Shown piece by piece: positions 1-9,224 of a stretch of DNA of 64,000 nt (position 1 is its first letter; each line of letters begins with the position of its first letter). The DNA comes from Microcella sp. (GTDB lineage: Bacteria; Actinomycetota; Actinomycetes; Actinomycetales; Microbacteriaceae): assembly GCF_019739195.1 (NCBI RefSeq), contig NZ_JAHHDS010000001.1, forward strand, positions 51,502-115,501, read 5' to 3'. Below the pieces are notes generated by a model. It was given only the letters and a program-made list of their open reading frames with translations. It did no database searches and was not told the DNA's origin. Position numbers and translations under genes: made by a program.

Positions 1-1
1 G

Positions 2-517
2 ATGGTCGAGCCCCAGCCGCACGGGCTCGGCATGAGCGCGCGCCACATCACGGTGTCGACGGTCGGACTCGTGCCGGCCATCCTGAAGCTCGCGGAGGAG
101 AAGATCCCCGTGACGTTCGCGCTCAGCCTGCACGCGCCCGACGATCAGTTGCGCGACGAGCTGATTCCCGTCAACTCGCGCTGGAAGGTCGACGAGGCCC
201 TCGACGCGGCGCGCGCCTACTTCGACGCCACGGGGCGCCGGGTGTCGATCGAGTACGCACTCATCAAAGACATGAACGATCACGCCTGGCGCGCCGACCT
301 GCTCGCCCAGAAGCTGCTCGAGCGCGGCCGGGGCTGGGTACACGTCAACCCGATTCCGCTGAATCCGACCCCCGGGTCGATCTGGACCAGCTCAGAGCCC
401 GCCGTCATGCGCGAGTTCGTGCGCCGCCTCGACGACGCGGGCATTCCGACCACTTTGCGCGACACCCGCGGCAAAGAGATCGACGGGGCGTGCGGGCAGC
501 TCGCCGCTGCCGAATAG
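2..517 (+). CDS. rlmN: 23S rRNA (adenine-C2)-methyltransferase RlmN, C-terminal part
   Basis: Radical-SAM enzyme that methylates C2 of A2503 in 23S rRNA and of A37 in some tRNAs. Only the last 171 codons lie in the window; the gene starts upstream, so the first ATG seen here is not the real start. Family signatures are the [11 protein letters not shown] stretch (residues 12-22), [13 protein letters not shown] (113-125) and the C-terminal GACGQL, whose Cys164 corresponds to the cysteine that forms the covalent RNA intermediate. The CxxxCxxC iron-sulfur motif must lie outside the window. Identification is firm. Confidence 0.93.
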   Translation: MVEPQPHGLGMSARHITVSTVGLVPAILKLAEEKIPVTFALSLHAPDDQLRDELIPVNSRWKVDEALDAARAYFDATGRRVSIEYALIKDMNDHAWRADLLAQKLLERGRGWVHVNPIPLNPTPGSIWTSSEPAVMREFVRRLDDAGIPTTLRDTRGKEIDGACGQLAAAE

Positions 518-544
518 CCGCTCCCGAACATCCCTCGGGTCGGC

Positions 545-550
545 CATACT
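545..550 (+). promoter_or_regulatory. -10 hexamer of flotillin gene, leaderless type
   Basis: CATACT followed by a 6-base spacer and the ATG at 557, with no Shine-Dalgarno. This matches a spacing seen before many genes in this window and suggests transcription starts at or next to the start codon. Confidence 0.5.
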
Positions 551-556
551 GAACGC

Positions 557-2092
557 ATGTTCCTCGACTCGATCAATCAGTTCTTCACGCAGATCGTCGG
601 CATCAGCGTCGCCGTCGTCGTCTCGCTCATCGTCATCATCGTGCTGCTGCGCAGCATCAAGGTGGCGAAGCCCGATGAGGCGATCATCGTCACCTCGCGC
701 CAGCGCACGCCGAAAGAACGACTGCAGAACGCCGAGATGGAGAACGTCGGCCAGCGGGTCGTGTTCGGCTCGCGCGTCTTCGTCAAGCCCATTGTCGAGG
801 CCTACTTCAAGCTCAGCCTGCGGTCGCGGCAGCTCAACGTGCAGGCCACCGCGCAGACGCGCGATGCGATCACGATCAAAGTCAACGCGGTCGCCGTCGT
901 CAAGGTCGGCGGCTCAGAGGCCATGGTGCGCGCAGCCGCCCAGCGCTTCTTGAACCAGCAAGACCAGATCGAGTCGTCGACCGAAGAAGTCTTGAGCGGT
1001 TCTGTGCGCTCGATCGTCGGTCAGCTCACCGTCACCGAGATCATCACCAACCGCTCGGCCCTGCAAGAGCAGGTGCTCGAAGCGGTGCGCGAGGCGCTCG
1101 ACATTCAGGGCCTGCAGATCGACACCCTGCAGATCAAAGAGATCGACGACGACAACAACTACATCCGCGACCTGGGTCGTGCGGAGGCCGCTCGCGTGAA
1201 GCAGGTCGCCGAGATCGCCGAAGCGCAGGCCCAGCAGGCGTCTGAAGAGGCGCGCATCAACGCTGCGCAGCAGATCGCCGAGAGCCAGCGCGCCCTCGAC
1301 CTGCGCAACGCCGAGATTCAGAAAGAGACCGACAAGGCACGGGCCGAGGCCGCCGCGGCCGCCCCGCTCGCCGAAGCCATCGCGCAGCAAGAGGTCGTCT
1401 CGCAGCAAGAGCTCACGGCCCAGAAGCGCGTCGGCCTGCGCAAGCAAGAGCTTGACGCCGAGGTGCGTGCGGTCGCCGATGCGCAGGCCTACGCGATCGA
1501 GAAAGAGGCCGATGCGGCCGCACTCGCTGCCGTCGCCAACGCCAACGCCGAGCGCGACGCGCGCAAGGCCGCGGCCGAAGCCATAGAGGCGGAGGGTATC
1601 GCCGAGCGCAACCGACGCCGCAGTGCTGCCGAGGCTGTCGAGGCCGAGGGTATCGCCGAGCGCGCTCGACGCATCGCGGCCGCCGAGGCACTCGCGGCCG
1701 AAGGTGAGGCCGAAGCCGGCGCGATTCGCGTGAAGGGCACGGCCGAGGCCGACTCGACTCGCGCGCAGGCCGAGGCGCTGGCCGAGCGCGCCGAAGCCTT
1801 GCTCAAGCAGCGCATCATCGACCAGTTGCCCGAGATCGTGCGGGCCGCCGCCGAACCGCTCGGCGCGATTCAGAACATGACGGTCATCTCGTCAGACGGC
1901 ACGGGCACCAACCAGCTCGGCGAGAACGTGGCCGGCCAGCTGGCGACGTCGACCAAGATCATCAAAGACCTCGTGGGCATCGACATCGCCGAGCTCATCA
2001 ACGGCAAGGTCGTCGGTGAGGCCACCGGCGCGGCGGTCGCCAAGGGCGCGGCGAGCACGTCTTCACCGCGGCGCAAGAACACCGAATCTTGA
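557..2092 (+). CDS. flotillin-like SPFH domain protein
   Basis: A 511-residue membrane-anchored SPFH/flotillin protein, a family that scaffolds ordered membrane microdomains. It has one N-terminal transmembrane segment (about residues 13-33), an SPFH/band-7 domain (about 35-200), then a long Ala/Glu/Arg-rich coiled coil (about 205-425) and a flotillin-type C-terminal region. Within the coil, a 14-residue unit (AAAEAIEAEGIAER and AAEAVEAEGIAER variants) is repeated around DNA positions 1570-1670. A single-gene unit: its own leaderless-type promoter precedes it and a GC-rich hairpin follows. The family is clear; the client proteins are not deducible. Confidence 0.88.
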   Translation: MFLDSINQFFTQIVGISVAVVVSLIVIIVLLRSIKVAKPDEAIIVTSRQRTPKERLQNAEMENVGQRVVFGSRVFVKPIVEAYFKLSLRSRQLNVQATAQTRDAITIKVNAVAVVKVGGSEAMVRAAAQRFLNQQDQIESSTEEVLSGSVRSIVGQLTVTEIITNRSALQEQVLEAVREALDIQGLQIDTLQIKEIDDDNNYIRDLGRAEAARVKQVAEIAEAQAQQASEEARINAAQQIAESQRALDLRNAEIQKETDKARAEAAAAAPLAEAIAQQEVVSQQELTAQKRVGLRKQELDAEVRAVADAQAYAIEKEADAAALAAVANANAERDARKAAAEAIEAEGIAERNRRRSAAEAVEAEGIAERARRIAAAEALAAEGEAEAGAIRVKGTAEADSTRAQAEALAERAEALLKQRIIDQLPEIVRAAAEPLGAIQNMTVISSDGTGTNQLGENVAGQLATSTKIIKDLVGIDIAELINGKVVGEATGAAVAKGAASTSSPRRKNTES

Positions 2093-2105
2093 CGCGCTGA
2101 ACCGG

Positions 2106-2134
2106 CCGTGCGGGCCCGAACGAGGCCCGCACGG
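2106..2134 (+). terminator. GC-rich hairpin after flotillin gene
   Basis: Perfect 11-bp stem CCGTGCGGGCC/GGCCCGCACGG with a 7-base loop, starting 13 bases after the flotillin stop codon. There is no U-tract, as is common for actinobacterial terminators. The gapB -10 element begins only 4 bases later. Confidence 0.6.
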
Positions 2135-2138
2135 TCGC

Positions 2139-2144
2139 TAGCGT
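2139..2144 (+). promoter_or_regulatory. -10 hexamer of gapB, leaderless type
   Basis: TAGCGT, then a 6-base spacer, then the ATG at 2151. No ribosome-binding site is visible. Confidence 0.55.
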
Positions 2145-2150
2145 TGAGGC

Positions 2151-3599
2151 ATGACCGACGACGTTCTCGCCCAGCGCGATGCCTGGAAGGCTCGCGAGAC
2201 CCTCGCCGAGCAATTGATTCCGCTCATCGGACGCCTGTATCGCGAGCACGGCGTGATCACGTCGATTCACGGTCGCCGTCTCATCAACCAGTCGGCGATC
2301 GGCGTGATCAAGGCGCATCGCTATGCCCACCACGTCACGGGAGCAGCTCTGCCGCTCGAGCAGACGAAGCGGGTGCTCGATGCCCTGCTCACGCTCGACC
2401 ACGGCCCCGCGTCGCTCGATATCGCGCGACTGCTGCTTGACTACGACGAGCACGGCGACGGGCGGTCGCTCGTCGACTACCTGCGCGACGCCCTCGCGTC
2501 CACGCAGCGGGCCCCGCGCAACGCGGGCGGCACCGACGTCGTGCTGTACGGCTTCGGGCGCATCGGGCGACTGCTCGCGCGCATCCTGATCGCTCACGCC
2601 GGCAACGGTGCCGGGCTGCACCTGCGGGCTATCGTCGTGCGCCGCGGCGGCGAGAACGACCTCGTCAAGCGGGCAAGTCTGCTGCGTCGTGACTCGGTGC
2701 ACGGGCCTTTCGATGGTTCGATCTCGGTCGACCAGAAAGCGGGCACCATTCTCGCCAACGGCACGCTCATCCAGGTCATCTACGCCGACGACCCGGCCGC
2801 GATCGACTACACCGCCTACGGCATTCACGACGCGATCGTCGTCGACAACACGGGCCGCTGGCGCGACGAGGAGGGGCTCTCGCAGCACCTGCGGTCGACA
2901 GGAGTCGCGCGCGTGCTGCTGACAGCACCCGGCAAGGGTGCGCTGCCGAACGTCGTGCACGGCATCAACCACGAGTCGATCGAGCCCGAGCATCGCATCG
3001 TGACCGCAGCCTCCTGCACCACGAACGCGATCACGCCCGTGCTCAAGGTGCTCGACGACGAGTACGGCATCGTGCACGGGCACGTCGAGACGGTGCACTC
3101 GTTCACCAACGACCAGAACCTCATCGACAACTTCCACAAGGGCGACAGGCGTGGCCGCTCGGCCGCGCTCAACATGGTCATCACCGAGACGGGGGCCGCG
3201 AAGGCGGTGGCCAAGGCACTGCCTGCGCTCGAGGGCAAGCTGACGGGCAACGCCATCCGCGTGCCAACGCCTGACGTCTCGATGGCGATTCTCAACCTGC
3301 GGCTCGAGCGCCCGACGACGCGCGACGCGGTCAACCATTTCTTGCGCGAGACGTCGCTGCACTCAGAGCTTCGCCAGCAAATCGACTACATCGAGTCGCC
3401 CGAGGTCGTGTCGACCGACTTCATCGGCTCGCACCGTGCCGGCATCGTCGACGGGCTCGCGACCATCTGCACGGGCGACAATCTCATCGTTTACGTCTGG
3501 TACGACAACGAGTACGGGTACAGCTCGCAGGTCGTGCGCGTGCTCGAGACGATGGCGGGCAGTCACCCGACCGTCGTGCCGGAGCGCGTCGGCGCCTAG
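2151..3599 (+). CDS. gapB: glyceraldehyde-3-phosphate dehydrogenase, long GapB type
   Basis: Oxidative phosphorylation of glyceraldehyde-3-phosphate or the reverse reaction. At 482 residues it is the long actinobacterial form (Corynebacterium GapB is about 480 residues) rather than the usual 330-340-residue GapA. The first 125 residues or so are an extra N-terminal helical region; the dinucleotide motif GFGRIGR is at 134-140 and the catalytic SCTTN at 288-292 (Cys289). The C-terminal WYDNEYGYS is intact. By comparison with corynebacteria the enzyme may work in the gluconeogenic, NADP-linked direction, but cofactor preference cannot be read here. No other glycolytic gene is adjacent. Confidence 0.9.
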   Translation: MTDDVLAQRDAWKARETLAEQLIPLIGRLYREHGVITSIHGRRLINQSAIGVIKAHRYAHHVTGAALPLEQTKRVLDALLTLDHGPASLDIARLLLDYDEHGDGRSLVDYLRDALASTQRAPRNAGGTDVVLYGFGRIGRLLARILIAHAGNGAGLHLRAIVVRRGGENDLVKRASLLRRDSVHGPFDGSISVDQKAGTILANGTLIQVIYADDPAAIDYTAYGIHDAIVVDNTGRWRDEEGLSQHLRSTGVARVLLTAPGKGALPNVVHGINHESIEPEHRIVTAASCTTNAITPVLKVLDDEYGIVHGHVETVHSFTNDQNLIDNFHKGDRRGRSAALNMVITETGAAKAVAKALPALEGKLTGNAIRVPTPDVSMAILNLRLERPTTRDAVNHFLRETSLHSELRQQIDYIESPEVVSTDFIGSHRAGIVDGLATICTGDNLIVYVWYDNEYGYSSQVVRVLETMAGSHPTVVPERVGA

Positions 3600-3685
3600 C
3601 GCTCACGCCGAGTGTGCCTGTTGCGCGCGAGTGAGCCCCGGCTGGGCAGGCACAGTGGAGCGCAACGGGTACCTTCGCGCCCCGG

Positions 3686-4849
3686 TCAGCGAAAGGCAGC
3701 GATTCCCGTGATCGCGTTGCCGAGAATGAGCGTGTGCACGTCGTCGGTGCCCTCGTAGGTGCGCACCGACTCGAGGTTGTTGGCGTGCCGCAGCGGCGAG
3801 TGCTCGAGCGTGATGCCGTTGCCGCCGAGCATCGCCCGTGCCTCGCGCGCGATGGCAATCGCCTCGCGCGTGTTGTTGAGCTTGCCGACTGAGATCTGGT
3901 GCGGCTGCAGCTGGCCGGCATCTTTCAACCGCCCGAGCTGCAGCGCGAGCAAGAAGCCCTTGTCGATCTCGAGGGCCATGTCGACGAGCTTTTGCTGCGT
4001 GAGTTGATATGCGGCGACGGGCTTGCCGAATACTTCGCGCTGCTGCACGTAGGCGAGGGCGGCGCGGTAGCTGTCGAGCGCCGCACCCATGACCCCCCAC
4101 ATGATGCCGTACCGCGCTTGGTTGAGGCACGTGAAGGGGCCGCGCAGTCCCTCCGCTCCCGGCAGCTGGGCGTCGGCGGGCACGCGCACCTCGTCGAGCA
4201 CGATGTCGCACTGGATCGACGCCCGCATCGACAGCTTCTGCCCGATCGGCGTGGCGGTGAAGCCTGAGCTGTCGGTGGGCACGATGAAGCCGCGGATGCC
4301 CGCCTCGGTCTGCGCCCAGATCACAGCGATGTCGGCGATCGACGCGAGGCCGATCCAGCGCTTCGACCCCGAGATGACCCAGTCGTCGCCATCGCGGCGT
4401 GCGACGGTCTGCATCGAGGCCGGGTCGCTGCCTGCATTCGGCTCAGTGAGGCCGAAGCATCCGATGATCTCGCCCGCCGCCATGCCGGGCAGCCACTGCT
4501 GCTTGTGCTCCTCCGAGCCGAAGGTGTGGATCGCGGTCATGGCGAGCGAGCCCTGCACCGACACGAAGGTGCGAATGCCGCTGTCGCCGGCCTCGAGCTC
4601 GGCGGCCGCGAGGCCGTACTCGACCGCGGAACGACCGCCGCCGCCGTAGCCCTGCAGGTGCATGCCGAGCAAGCCGGCCTCGCCCATGGGCGCGATCAGT
4701 TCACGAGGGAACTCGCCGCGGTCGTACCATTCGGCGATGCCCGGGCGCACGTGGCTCTCGACGAACGCCCGCACGCGGTCGCGCGTCGCGCGCTCGTCGT
4801 CGCTCAGCAGTGCATCGAAGCCGATGAGATCGAGGGGCGAGTCGGTCAT
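3686..4849 (-). CDS. glutaryl-CoA dehydrogenase-type acyl-CoA dehydrogenase
   Basis: FAD enzyme of the acyl-CoA dehydrogenase superfamily, 387 residues. The C-terminal TYEGTDDVHTLILGNAITG closely matches the glutaryl-CoA dehydrogenase signature, with Glu366 as the predicted catalytic base. LTEPNAGSD and the QREVFGKP region are also family-typical. The reading frame extends 38 codons upstream, but the ATG at 4849 is preferred because GAGGA lies just upstream and the N-terminus MTDSPLDLIGFDALL fits the family. A possible promoter (TGGACA, 17 bases, CACGAT) lies in the gap to the EI24 gene. Function would be lysine/tryptophan or aromatic degradation; no partner genes are nearby, so substrate is inferred from similarity only. 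Confidence 0.85.
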   Translation of the reverse strand: MTDSPLDLIGFDALLSDDERATRDRVRAFVESHVRPGIAEWYDRGEFPRELIAPMGEAGLLGMHLQGYGGGGRSAVEYGLAAAELEAGDSGIRTFVSVQGSLAMTAIHTFGSEEHKQQWLPGMAAGEIIGCFGLTEPNAGSDPASMQTVARRDGDDWVISGSKRWIGLASIADIAVIWAQTEAGIRGFIVPTDSSGFTATPIGQKLSMRASIQCDIVLDEVRVPADAQLPGAEGLRGPFTCLNQARYGIMWGVMGAALDSYRAALAYVQQREVFGKPVAAYQLTQQKLVDMALEIDKGFLLALQLGRLKDAGQLQPHQISVGKLNNTREAIAIAREARAMLGGNGITLEHSPLRHANNLESVRTYEGTDDVHTLILGNAITGIAAFR

Positions 4850-4922
4850 GAAGGTCCTCTCTGACGTGCACTCATCGTGGCGCACCGCCTCGTCTTTGTC
4901 CACTTGGATAAGAGGCGCGCGG

Positions 4923-5720
4923 TCACGGTGCCGGGGGCGGCGCAGCGGCTCGCGCGACGGCATCGCGCGCGAGCAATGTGGAACCGACGACGGCGGCCGG
5001 CATCACGAACACGGCCCCGCCCGGCACGAGGTAGAGCAGTTGCGTCGCGATGCCGAAGCCCAGCGCGCGAGCACGTGAGCCGCGCATGACGCTCGAGCGT
5101 GCGGTGCCGTCGATGCCCCGCGCCTCGAGCGGGCGGGTCGTTAGCTCGCGTTGAATGAGGTGCCCGCCGAGCAGCACGCCCGTGACCGGACCCGCCACGG
5201 CACCGATGAGGGGGATCAGCCCGGCCACAAAGGTCAGCAGGCCGTAGGCCATCGCTCGTAGCACGAGCAGCAGGCCGTCGCCGAACGAGCGCCAGAACCG
5301 CACGGGGTTCGGGGCGAAGTCGCCGAGGTCTTCTTCGGTGCGGCGCCAGACGCGCTCGTAGAAGGGGTCGCCGATGAGCAGGGTGAGCGTCGTGAAGCCG
5401 TAGATCGCGCCGATGAGCACCCCGGCGACGAGGGTGATCGCCACGGCCGTGCGCAGGGCATCACGCCAATCGCTCTGCCACCCCTCGGCGAAGCCCGTGA
5501 TGGCCGTCGCCCACTGCTCGGCGTTCAGCCCGAGGGTGACCAGCAGAGCGATGATGACCGCCGCCGCGATGGCGGCCGGCAGCATGCCGAAGAGCATGAG
5601 GCCGGGGCGGCGTCGCCAGGTCGCGAACCCGCGCAGCACGAAGAGGGCGCCCGTGGCGAGATCGCGCGCGACTGCGGTCACGCGGGATGCGCGAGGGTGC
5701 GTGCGGGTGCGCCGGGCCAT
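4923..5720 (-). CDS. EI24 domain (CysZ-like) membrane protein
   Basis: A 265-residue polytopic protein of the EI24/CysZ-like family. Hydrophobic segments occur around residues 40-65, 95-120, 160-195 and 225-255, and IGDPFYERVW near residue 120 is typical of the family. The ATG at 5720 was chosen because TACGCT with a 6-base spacer precedes it; the frame is open further upstream, where it overlaps the divergent peptidase gene. CysZ proteins transport sulfate, but that role is not established for actinobacterial EI24 members, so no substrate is assigned. Confidence 0.75.
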   Translation of the reverse strand: MARRTRTHPRASRVTAVARDLATGALFVLRGFATWRRRPGLMLFGMLPAAIAAAVIIALLVTLGLNAEQWATAITGFAEGWQSDWRDALRTAVAITLVAGVLIGAIYGFTTLTLLIGDPFYERVWRRTEEDLGDFAPNPVRFWRSFGDGLLLVLRAMAYGLLTFVAGLIPLIGAVAGPVTGVLLGGHLIQRELTTRPLEARGIDGTARSSVMRGSRARALGFGIATQLLYLVPGGAVFVMPAAVVGSTLLARDAVARAAAPPPAP

Positions 5721-5726
5721 GCGACC

Positions 5727-5732
5727 AGCGTA
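5727..5732 (-). promoter_or_regulatory. -10 hexamer of EI24 gene, leaderless type
   Basis: On the minus strand TACGCT is followed by 6 bases and the ATG at 5720. It sits back to back with the promoter of the divergent M20 peptidase gene. Confidence 0.5.
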
Positions 5733-5774
5733 GGCGCGCCCGATGGCTGACGGCCCTGGCGTTGCGCGCGCGTC

Positions 5775-5780
5775 TACAGT
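5775..5780 (+). promoter_or_regulatory. -10 hexamer of M20 peptidase gene, leaderless type
   Basis: TACAGT, 7-base spacer, then the GTG at 5788. This supports GTG 5788 over the in-frame ATG at 5743, which lies upstream of the hexamer. Confidence 0.5.
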
Positions 5781-5787
5781 GGCACTC

Positions 5788-6978
5788 GTGACGCACCCCT
5801 CCGCACCGACGGCCGGGCCGAGCGATGTCATCGACGTGCTGACCGCGCTCGTGGCCATCGACTCGGTCAACAGCGATCTCGTGCCCGAAGCGTCGGGTGA
5901 GACCGCGATCGTCGACTGGTGCGCCGCCTGGCTGACGCAGCGCGGGTTCGAGGTGACGCGCCTCGAGGGCCGCACCGGGCATCCGTCGATCATCGCGATC
6001 GCTCGCGGTAGCGGGGGAGGCCCCGCGCTGCTGCTCAACGCCCACCTCGACACCGTCGGCGTCGAGAGCTACGAGGGCGACCCGTTCTCGGCCAGCATCG
6101 AGGGCGACCGCCTCTACGGGCGCGGAGCCTTCGACACGAAGAGCGGGGTGGCGGCGGCCATGGTCGCCGCGGCCCGCGCGCAGGCCGAGCTCTCACTGCG
6201 CGGAGACATCGTGTTGGCACTTGTCGCTGACGAAGAGTTCGGCAGCACGGGCACGGTCGAGACGCTCGCCCACCTGGCTGCGACGGGTGTCATGCCGACC
6301 GCGGGTCTCGTCATTGAGCCCTCGGCGCTCGAGCTCACCGTGGCGCACCGGGGCTTTGCGTGGTTCGAAGTGGTCTTCAGCGGGCTCGCGGCGCACGGCT
6401 CGATGCCCGAGCAGGGCGTCGATGCCCTCGTTGCCGCCAGCAGCTTCGTGCACAGCCTCGGCGAGGTGCGCGCGCGACTGCTGAACGACGCACCGCACCC
6501 GCTGCTCGGGCACGGCACCGTGCGGGTGTCGACCATCAACGGGGGAACCGACGCCGCGACCGTCGCCGACCGCTGCGTCATCACCGTCGAACGTCGCACC
6601 CTGCCCAACGACGACCTCGACGACGTCGAGCGCGAGCTGCACGAGCTCGTCGAGCACGCGGCCGGCGCGGTGCCCGGAGCTCTCGGTGCGCTGCGCCGAC
6701 TGGTCGCGCGAGCCGCCTTCGAGGCCCAGCCGAAGAGCGCGATCGTCGAGCTCGTCGCGCAGCAGGTCGAGACGGTGCTCGCCACCCCGGCCCGACGTCG
6801 GGGCGAGCCGTTCTGGACAGACGCGCGACTGGTGCACGAGGCGGGCATACCGTGCCTCGTGATCGGCGCCGATGGCGGAGGAGCCCACGCCGATGTCGAG
6901 TGGGCCAGCATCCGCTCGGTGCGAGAGCTCGAGGCCGTGCTGCTCGGGGTGATCGAGGCGCACGTCGGCCGCGGCTGA
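5788..6978 (+). CDS. M20 family metallopeptidase/deacylase (ArgE/DapE type)
   Basis: A 396-residue zinc-dependent hydrolase of the ArgE/DapE/CPG2 group, cleaving N-acyl amino acids or dipeptides. Predicted metal and catalytic residues are visible: NAHLD (His86, Asp88), GRGAFDTKSG (Asp116) and DEEFG (Glu149/Glu150). The dimerisation lid includes AHGSMPEQGVDA, and a late His occurs in GGGAHADVEW. The substrate cannot be assigned: there is no lysine or arginine biosynthesis gene nearby. Divergent from the EI24 gene across a 67-base promoter region. Confidence 0.82.
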   Translation: MTHPSAPTAGPSDVIDVLTALVAIDSVNSDLVPEASGETAIVDWCAAWLTQRGFEVTRLEGRTGHPSIIAIARGSGGGPALLLNAHLDTVGVESYEGDPFSASIEGDRLYGRGAFDTKSGVAAAMVAAARAQAELSLRGDIVLALVADEEFGSTGTVETLAHLAATGVMPTAGLVIEPSALELTVAHRGFAWFEVVFSGLAAHGSMPEQGVDALVAASSFVHSLGEVRARLLNDAPHPLLGHGTVRVSTINGGTDAATVADRCVITVERRTLPNDDLDDVERELHELVEHAAGAVPGALGALRRLVARAAFEAQPKSAIVELVAQQVETVLATPARRRGEPFWTDARLVHEAGIPCLVIGADGGGAHADVEWASIRSVRELEAVLLGVIEAHVGRG

Positions 6979-6992
6979 GCGCAGTGCTTCAC

Positions 6993-7009
6993 GGTGCCCG
7001 CGCGGCACC
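6993..7009 (+). terminator. short hairpin after M20 peptidase gene
   Basis: GGTGCC/GGCACC, 6-bp stem with a 5-base loop, 14 bases after the stop codon. TAAACT at 7011-7016, immediately downstream, is a candidate -10 for the aldehyde dehydrogenase gene. Short stem, so only a possibility. Confidence 0.3.
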
Positions 7010-7097
7010 ATAAACTGGTGCCCACGGGTGCACCGCCGCCACCGTCTCGCCCACCGGCGCGATGCGAGGTGCCCAGCGCGAATTCACGAGGAGCCTC

Positions 7098-8468
7098 ATG
7101 AGCAAGTACGCAGTGACCAACCCCGCGACCGGGGAGACGATCACCACGTATCCGACGGCGACCGACGCCGAGATCGCGTCGGCGGTCGATGGAGCCGACA
7201 AGGCCTACCGCGAGTGGGCCCGCACGACTACGGTCGAGCAGCGCGCCGCGCTCATCGCGAAGGTCGCCGACTTGCACCGCGAGCGCCGCCAACACCTCGC
7301 CGAGACGATCGTGCGCGAGATGGGCAAGCCCATCGGCGACGCTTTGGGCGAGGTCGACTTCTCGGCCGACATCTACCAGTACTACGCCGACAATGGCCCC
7401 GCCCTGCTGAAAGACGAGCCGATCGAGCTCGCCGAGGGCAGCGAGGGCTCGGCCTTTATCCGCAAGAGCCCCATGGGCGTGCTCATCGGCATCATGCCCT
7501 GGAACTTTCCGTACTACCAGGTCGCCCGCTTTGCCGGCCCAAACCTCATTCTCGGCAACACGATCCTGCTCAAGCACGCAGCCCAGTGCCCCGCCTCGGC
7601 CGAAGCCATTCACCAGATCTTCGCCGACGCCGGTTTCCCGGTCGGCGCGTACACGAACATCTATGCGACGACCGACCAGATCGCCACGATGATCGCCGAC
7701 CCGCGCGTGCAGGGCGTCTCGCTCACCGGTTCAGAGCGCGCCGGTGCGGCCGTCGCCGAGCAGGCCGGCCGGCACCTCAAGAAGGTCGTGCTTGAGCTCG
7801 GCGGCAGCGACCCCTTCATCCTGCTCAGCACCGACGACCTCGACGCCACGGTCGAGATGGCCACGAACGCGCGTCTCGACAACAGCGGCCAGTCGTGCAA
7901 CGGTGCCAAGCGCTTCATCGTCATCGACGATCTCTACGACGCCTTCCTCGAGAAGTTCGTCGCGCAGATGTCGGGCACCCAGGCGAGCGACCCGATGGTC
8001 GAAGGCGGCGCTTACGGTCCGCTGTCGTCGTCGTCGGCCGCCGAAGGCCTCGAAGACCAGGTCAAGCGCGCCGTCTCAGGCGGTGCGACCGTGCTCACGG
8101 GCGGCACGCGCGACGGCAACTTCTTCTCGTCGACCGTGCTTGCCGACGTGAAGCCGGGCAACGACGCCTACTACGAAGAGTTCTTCGGCCCCGTCGCCCA
8201 GGTGTTCAAGGTGGCGAACGAGGCCGAGGCCGTGCAGCTCGCCAACGACACGCCGTTCGGTCTCGGCTCGTACCTCTTCACGACCGATTCTGAGCAGGCG
8301 GCCCGCGTCGCCGACCAGATCGAGGCCGGCATGGTCTACGTCAACTGCGTGCTCGCCGACAGCCCTGAGCTGCCCTTCGGCGGCATCAAGCGCTCGGGCT
8401 CGGGCCGCGAACTCGGCACGCTCGGCATCGACGAGTTCGTCAACAAGAAGATGATCCGCATCGCCTGA
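7098..8468 (+). CDS. NAD(P)-dependent aldehyde dehydrogenase, succinate-semialdehyde dehydrogenase type
   Basis: A 456-residue aldehyde dehydrogenase closest in pattern to succinate-semialdehyde dehydrogenases. It shows MPWNFP (133-138), the catalytic ELGGSDP (Glu233) and the nucleophile in GQSCNGAKR (Cys267). The ATG at 7098 is chosen over an in-frame start 12 codons upstream because CGAGGAG lies 6 bases ahead. The next gene begins within its stop codon (TGATG), so the two are probably co-transcribed and translationally coupled. The exact aldehyde is an inference from family resemblance. Confidence 0.85.
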   Translation: MSKYAVTNPATGETITTYPTATDAEIASAVDGADKAYREWARTTTVEQRAALIAKVADLHRERRQHLAETIVREMGKPIGDALGEVDFSADIYQYYADNGPALLKDEPIELAEGSEGSAFIRKSPMGVLIGIMPWNFPYYQVARFAGPNLILGNTILLKHAAQCPASAEAIHQIFADAGFPVGAYTNIYATTDQIATMIADPRVQGVSLTGSERAGAAVAEQAGRHLKKVVLELGGSDPFILLSTDDLDATVEMATNARLDNSGQSCNGAKRFIVIDDLYDAFLEKFVAQMSGTQASDPMVEGGAYGPLSSSSAAEGLEDQVKRAVSGGATVLTGGTRDGNFFSSTVLADVKPGNDAYYEEFFGPVAQVFKVANEAEAVQLANDTPFGLGSYLFTTDSEQAARVADQIEAGMVYVNCVLADSPELPFGGIKRSGSGRELGTLGIDEFVNKKMIRIA

Positions 8469-9199
8469 TGCTCCGCTTCGAAGAGCTCGCCCATGAGCAG
8501 ACGCCCATGGGCGAGCTCTCGTTGCGGCGTCGGCACGAGCCCGTCGTCGGCGTCGACGTCTATGAGGTGAAGCTCGGCGATGAGTACCTCATGTCGAGCC
8601 TCTTCACCGTGGCTGAAGAAGAACTGGCCCGGCTCGGTCTGGCTGCCGTGGCCGGCACGGCACCGCTCAGCGTCGTGGTCGGCGGGCTCGGGCTCGGCTA
8701 CACGGCCGTCACGGCGCTCGACGACCCTCGCATTCGTTCGCTCGCGATCGTGGATGCACTGCCCGAGGTCATCGGCTGGCACGACCGTCGACTGCTGCCG
8801 GTGAGCGACCGACTCGTTGACGACCCTCGCACCACCCTCGTGCAGGCCGACTTCTTCGCCATCATGCGGGGCGAGCCGGGTGACGTCGATGCCGTGGCGC
8901 GCGATCTCGACGCGATTCTGCTCGATGTCGACCACACGCCAACCTTCACGCTCGACGCGAGCCACGCCGATCTGTATACCGTCGAAGGAATGCGTCGGCT
9001 CTCTCGCCACCTCGCGCCCGGTGGCGTCTTCGCACTGTGGTCAGACGAGGTGCCCGACGAGTCGTTCCTCGCGGTGCTGCGAGAGGTGTTCGCGTCGGTC
9101 GAGGGTCACACCGTCGAGTTCGCCAACCCTCTGACCGAGGGTGTCTCGCGCAATGGTGTGTACGTTGCGACTCTTGCGCAGCGGGGTGCCGGCTCGTAG
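8468..9199 (+). CDS. spermidine synthase-like methyltransferase-fold protein
   Basis: A 243-residue protein with a Rossmann AdoMet/dcAdoMet-binding fold: the glycine-rich VVVGGLGLGYTA (residues 69-80), then an acidic strand end (AIVDALPEVI) and a DAILLDVDHTP motif. It resembles the spermidine synthase-like proteins common in actinobacteria rather than a verified polyamine synthase, and no speD or other polyamine gene is near. Starts in the TGATG overlap with the aldehyde dehydrogenase gene. Real substrate unknown. Confidence 0.68.
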   Translation: MLRFEELAHEQTPMGELSLRRRHEPVVGVDVYEVKLGDEYLMSSLFTVAEEELARLGLAAVAGTAPLSVVVGGLGLGYTAVTALDDPRIRSLAIVDALPEVIGWHDRRLLPVSDRLVDDPRTTLVQADFFAIMRGEPGDVDAVARDLDAILLDVDHTPTFTLDASHADLYTVEGMRRLSRHLAPGGVFALWSDEVPDESFLAVLREVFASVEGHTVEFANPLTEGVSRNGVYVATLAQRGAGS

Positions 9200-9224
9200 C
9201 CTCGAGGCGCCGAGAGGAGCCACG

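Noticed and set aside
1540..1700. DNA repeats in the flotillin gene as a possible tandem-repeat or phase-variation locus
   Set aside because: Only two imperfect copies encoding the Ala/Glu coiled coil; not identical and not slippage-prone.
1998..3362. 454-codon frame antisense to gapB, and similar long antisense frames opposite pyc, murE, mraY and others
   Set aside because: They mirror well-supported conserved genes, follow third-position GC bias and lack recognisable domains.
3613..3654. TGTGCCTG...CAGGCACA as a terminator between gapB and the acyl-CoA dehydrogenase gene
   Set aside because: The 8-bp arms are separated by 26 bases and no U-tract follows; too weak to call.
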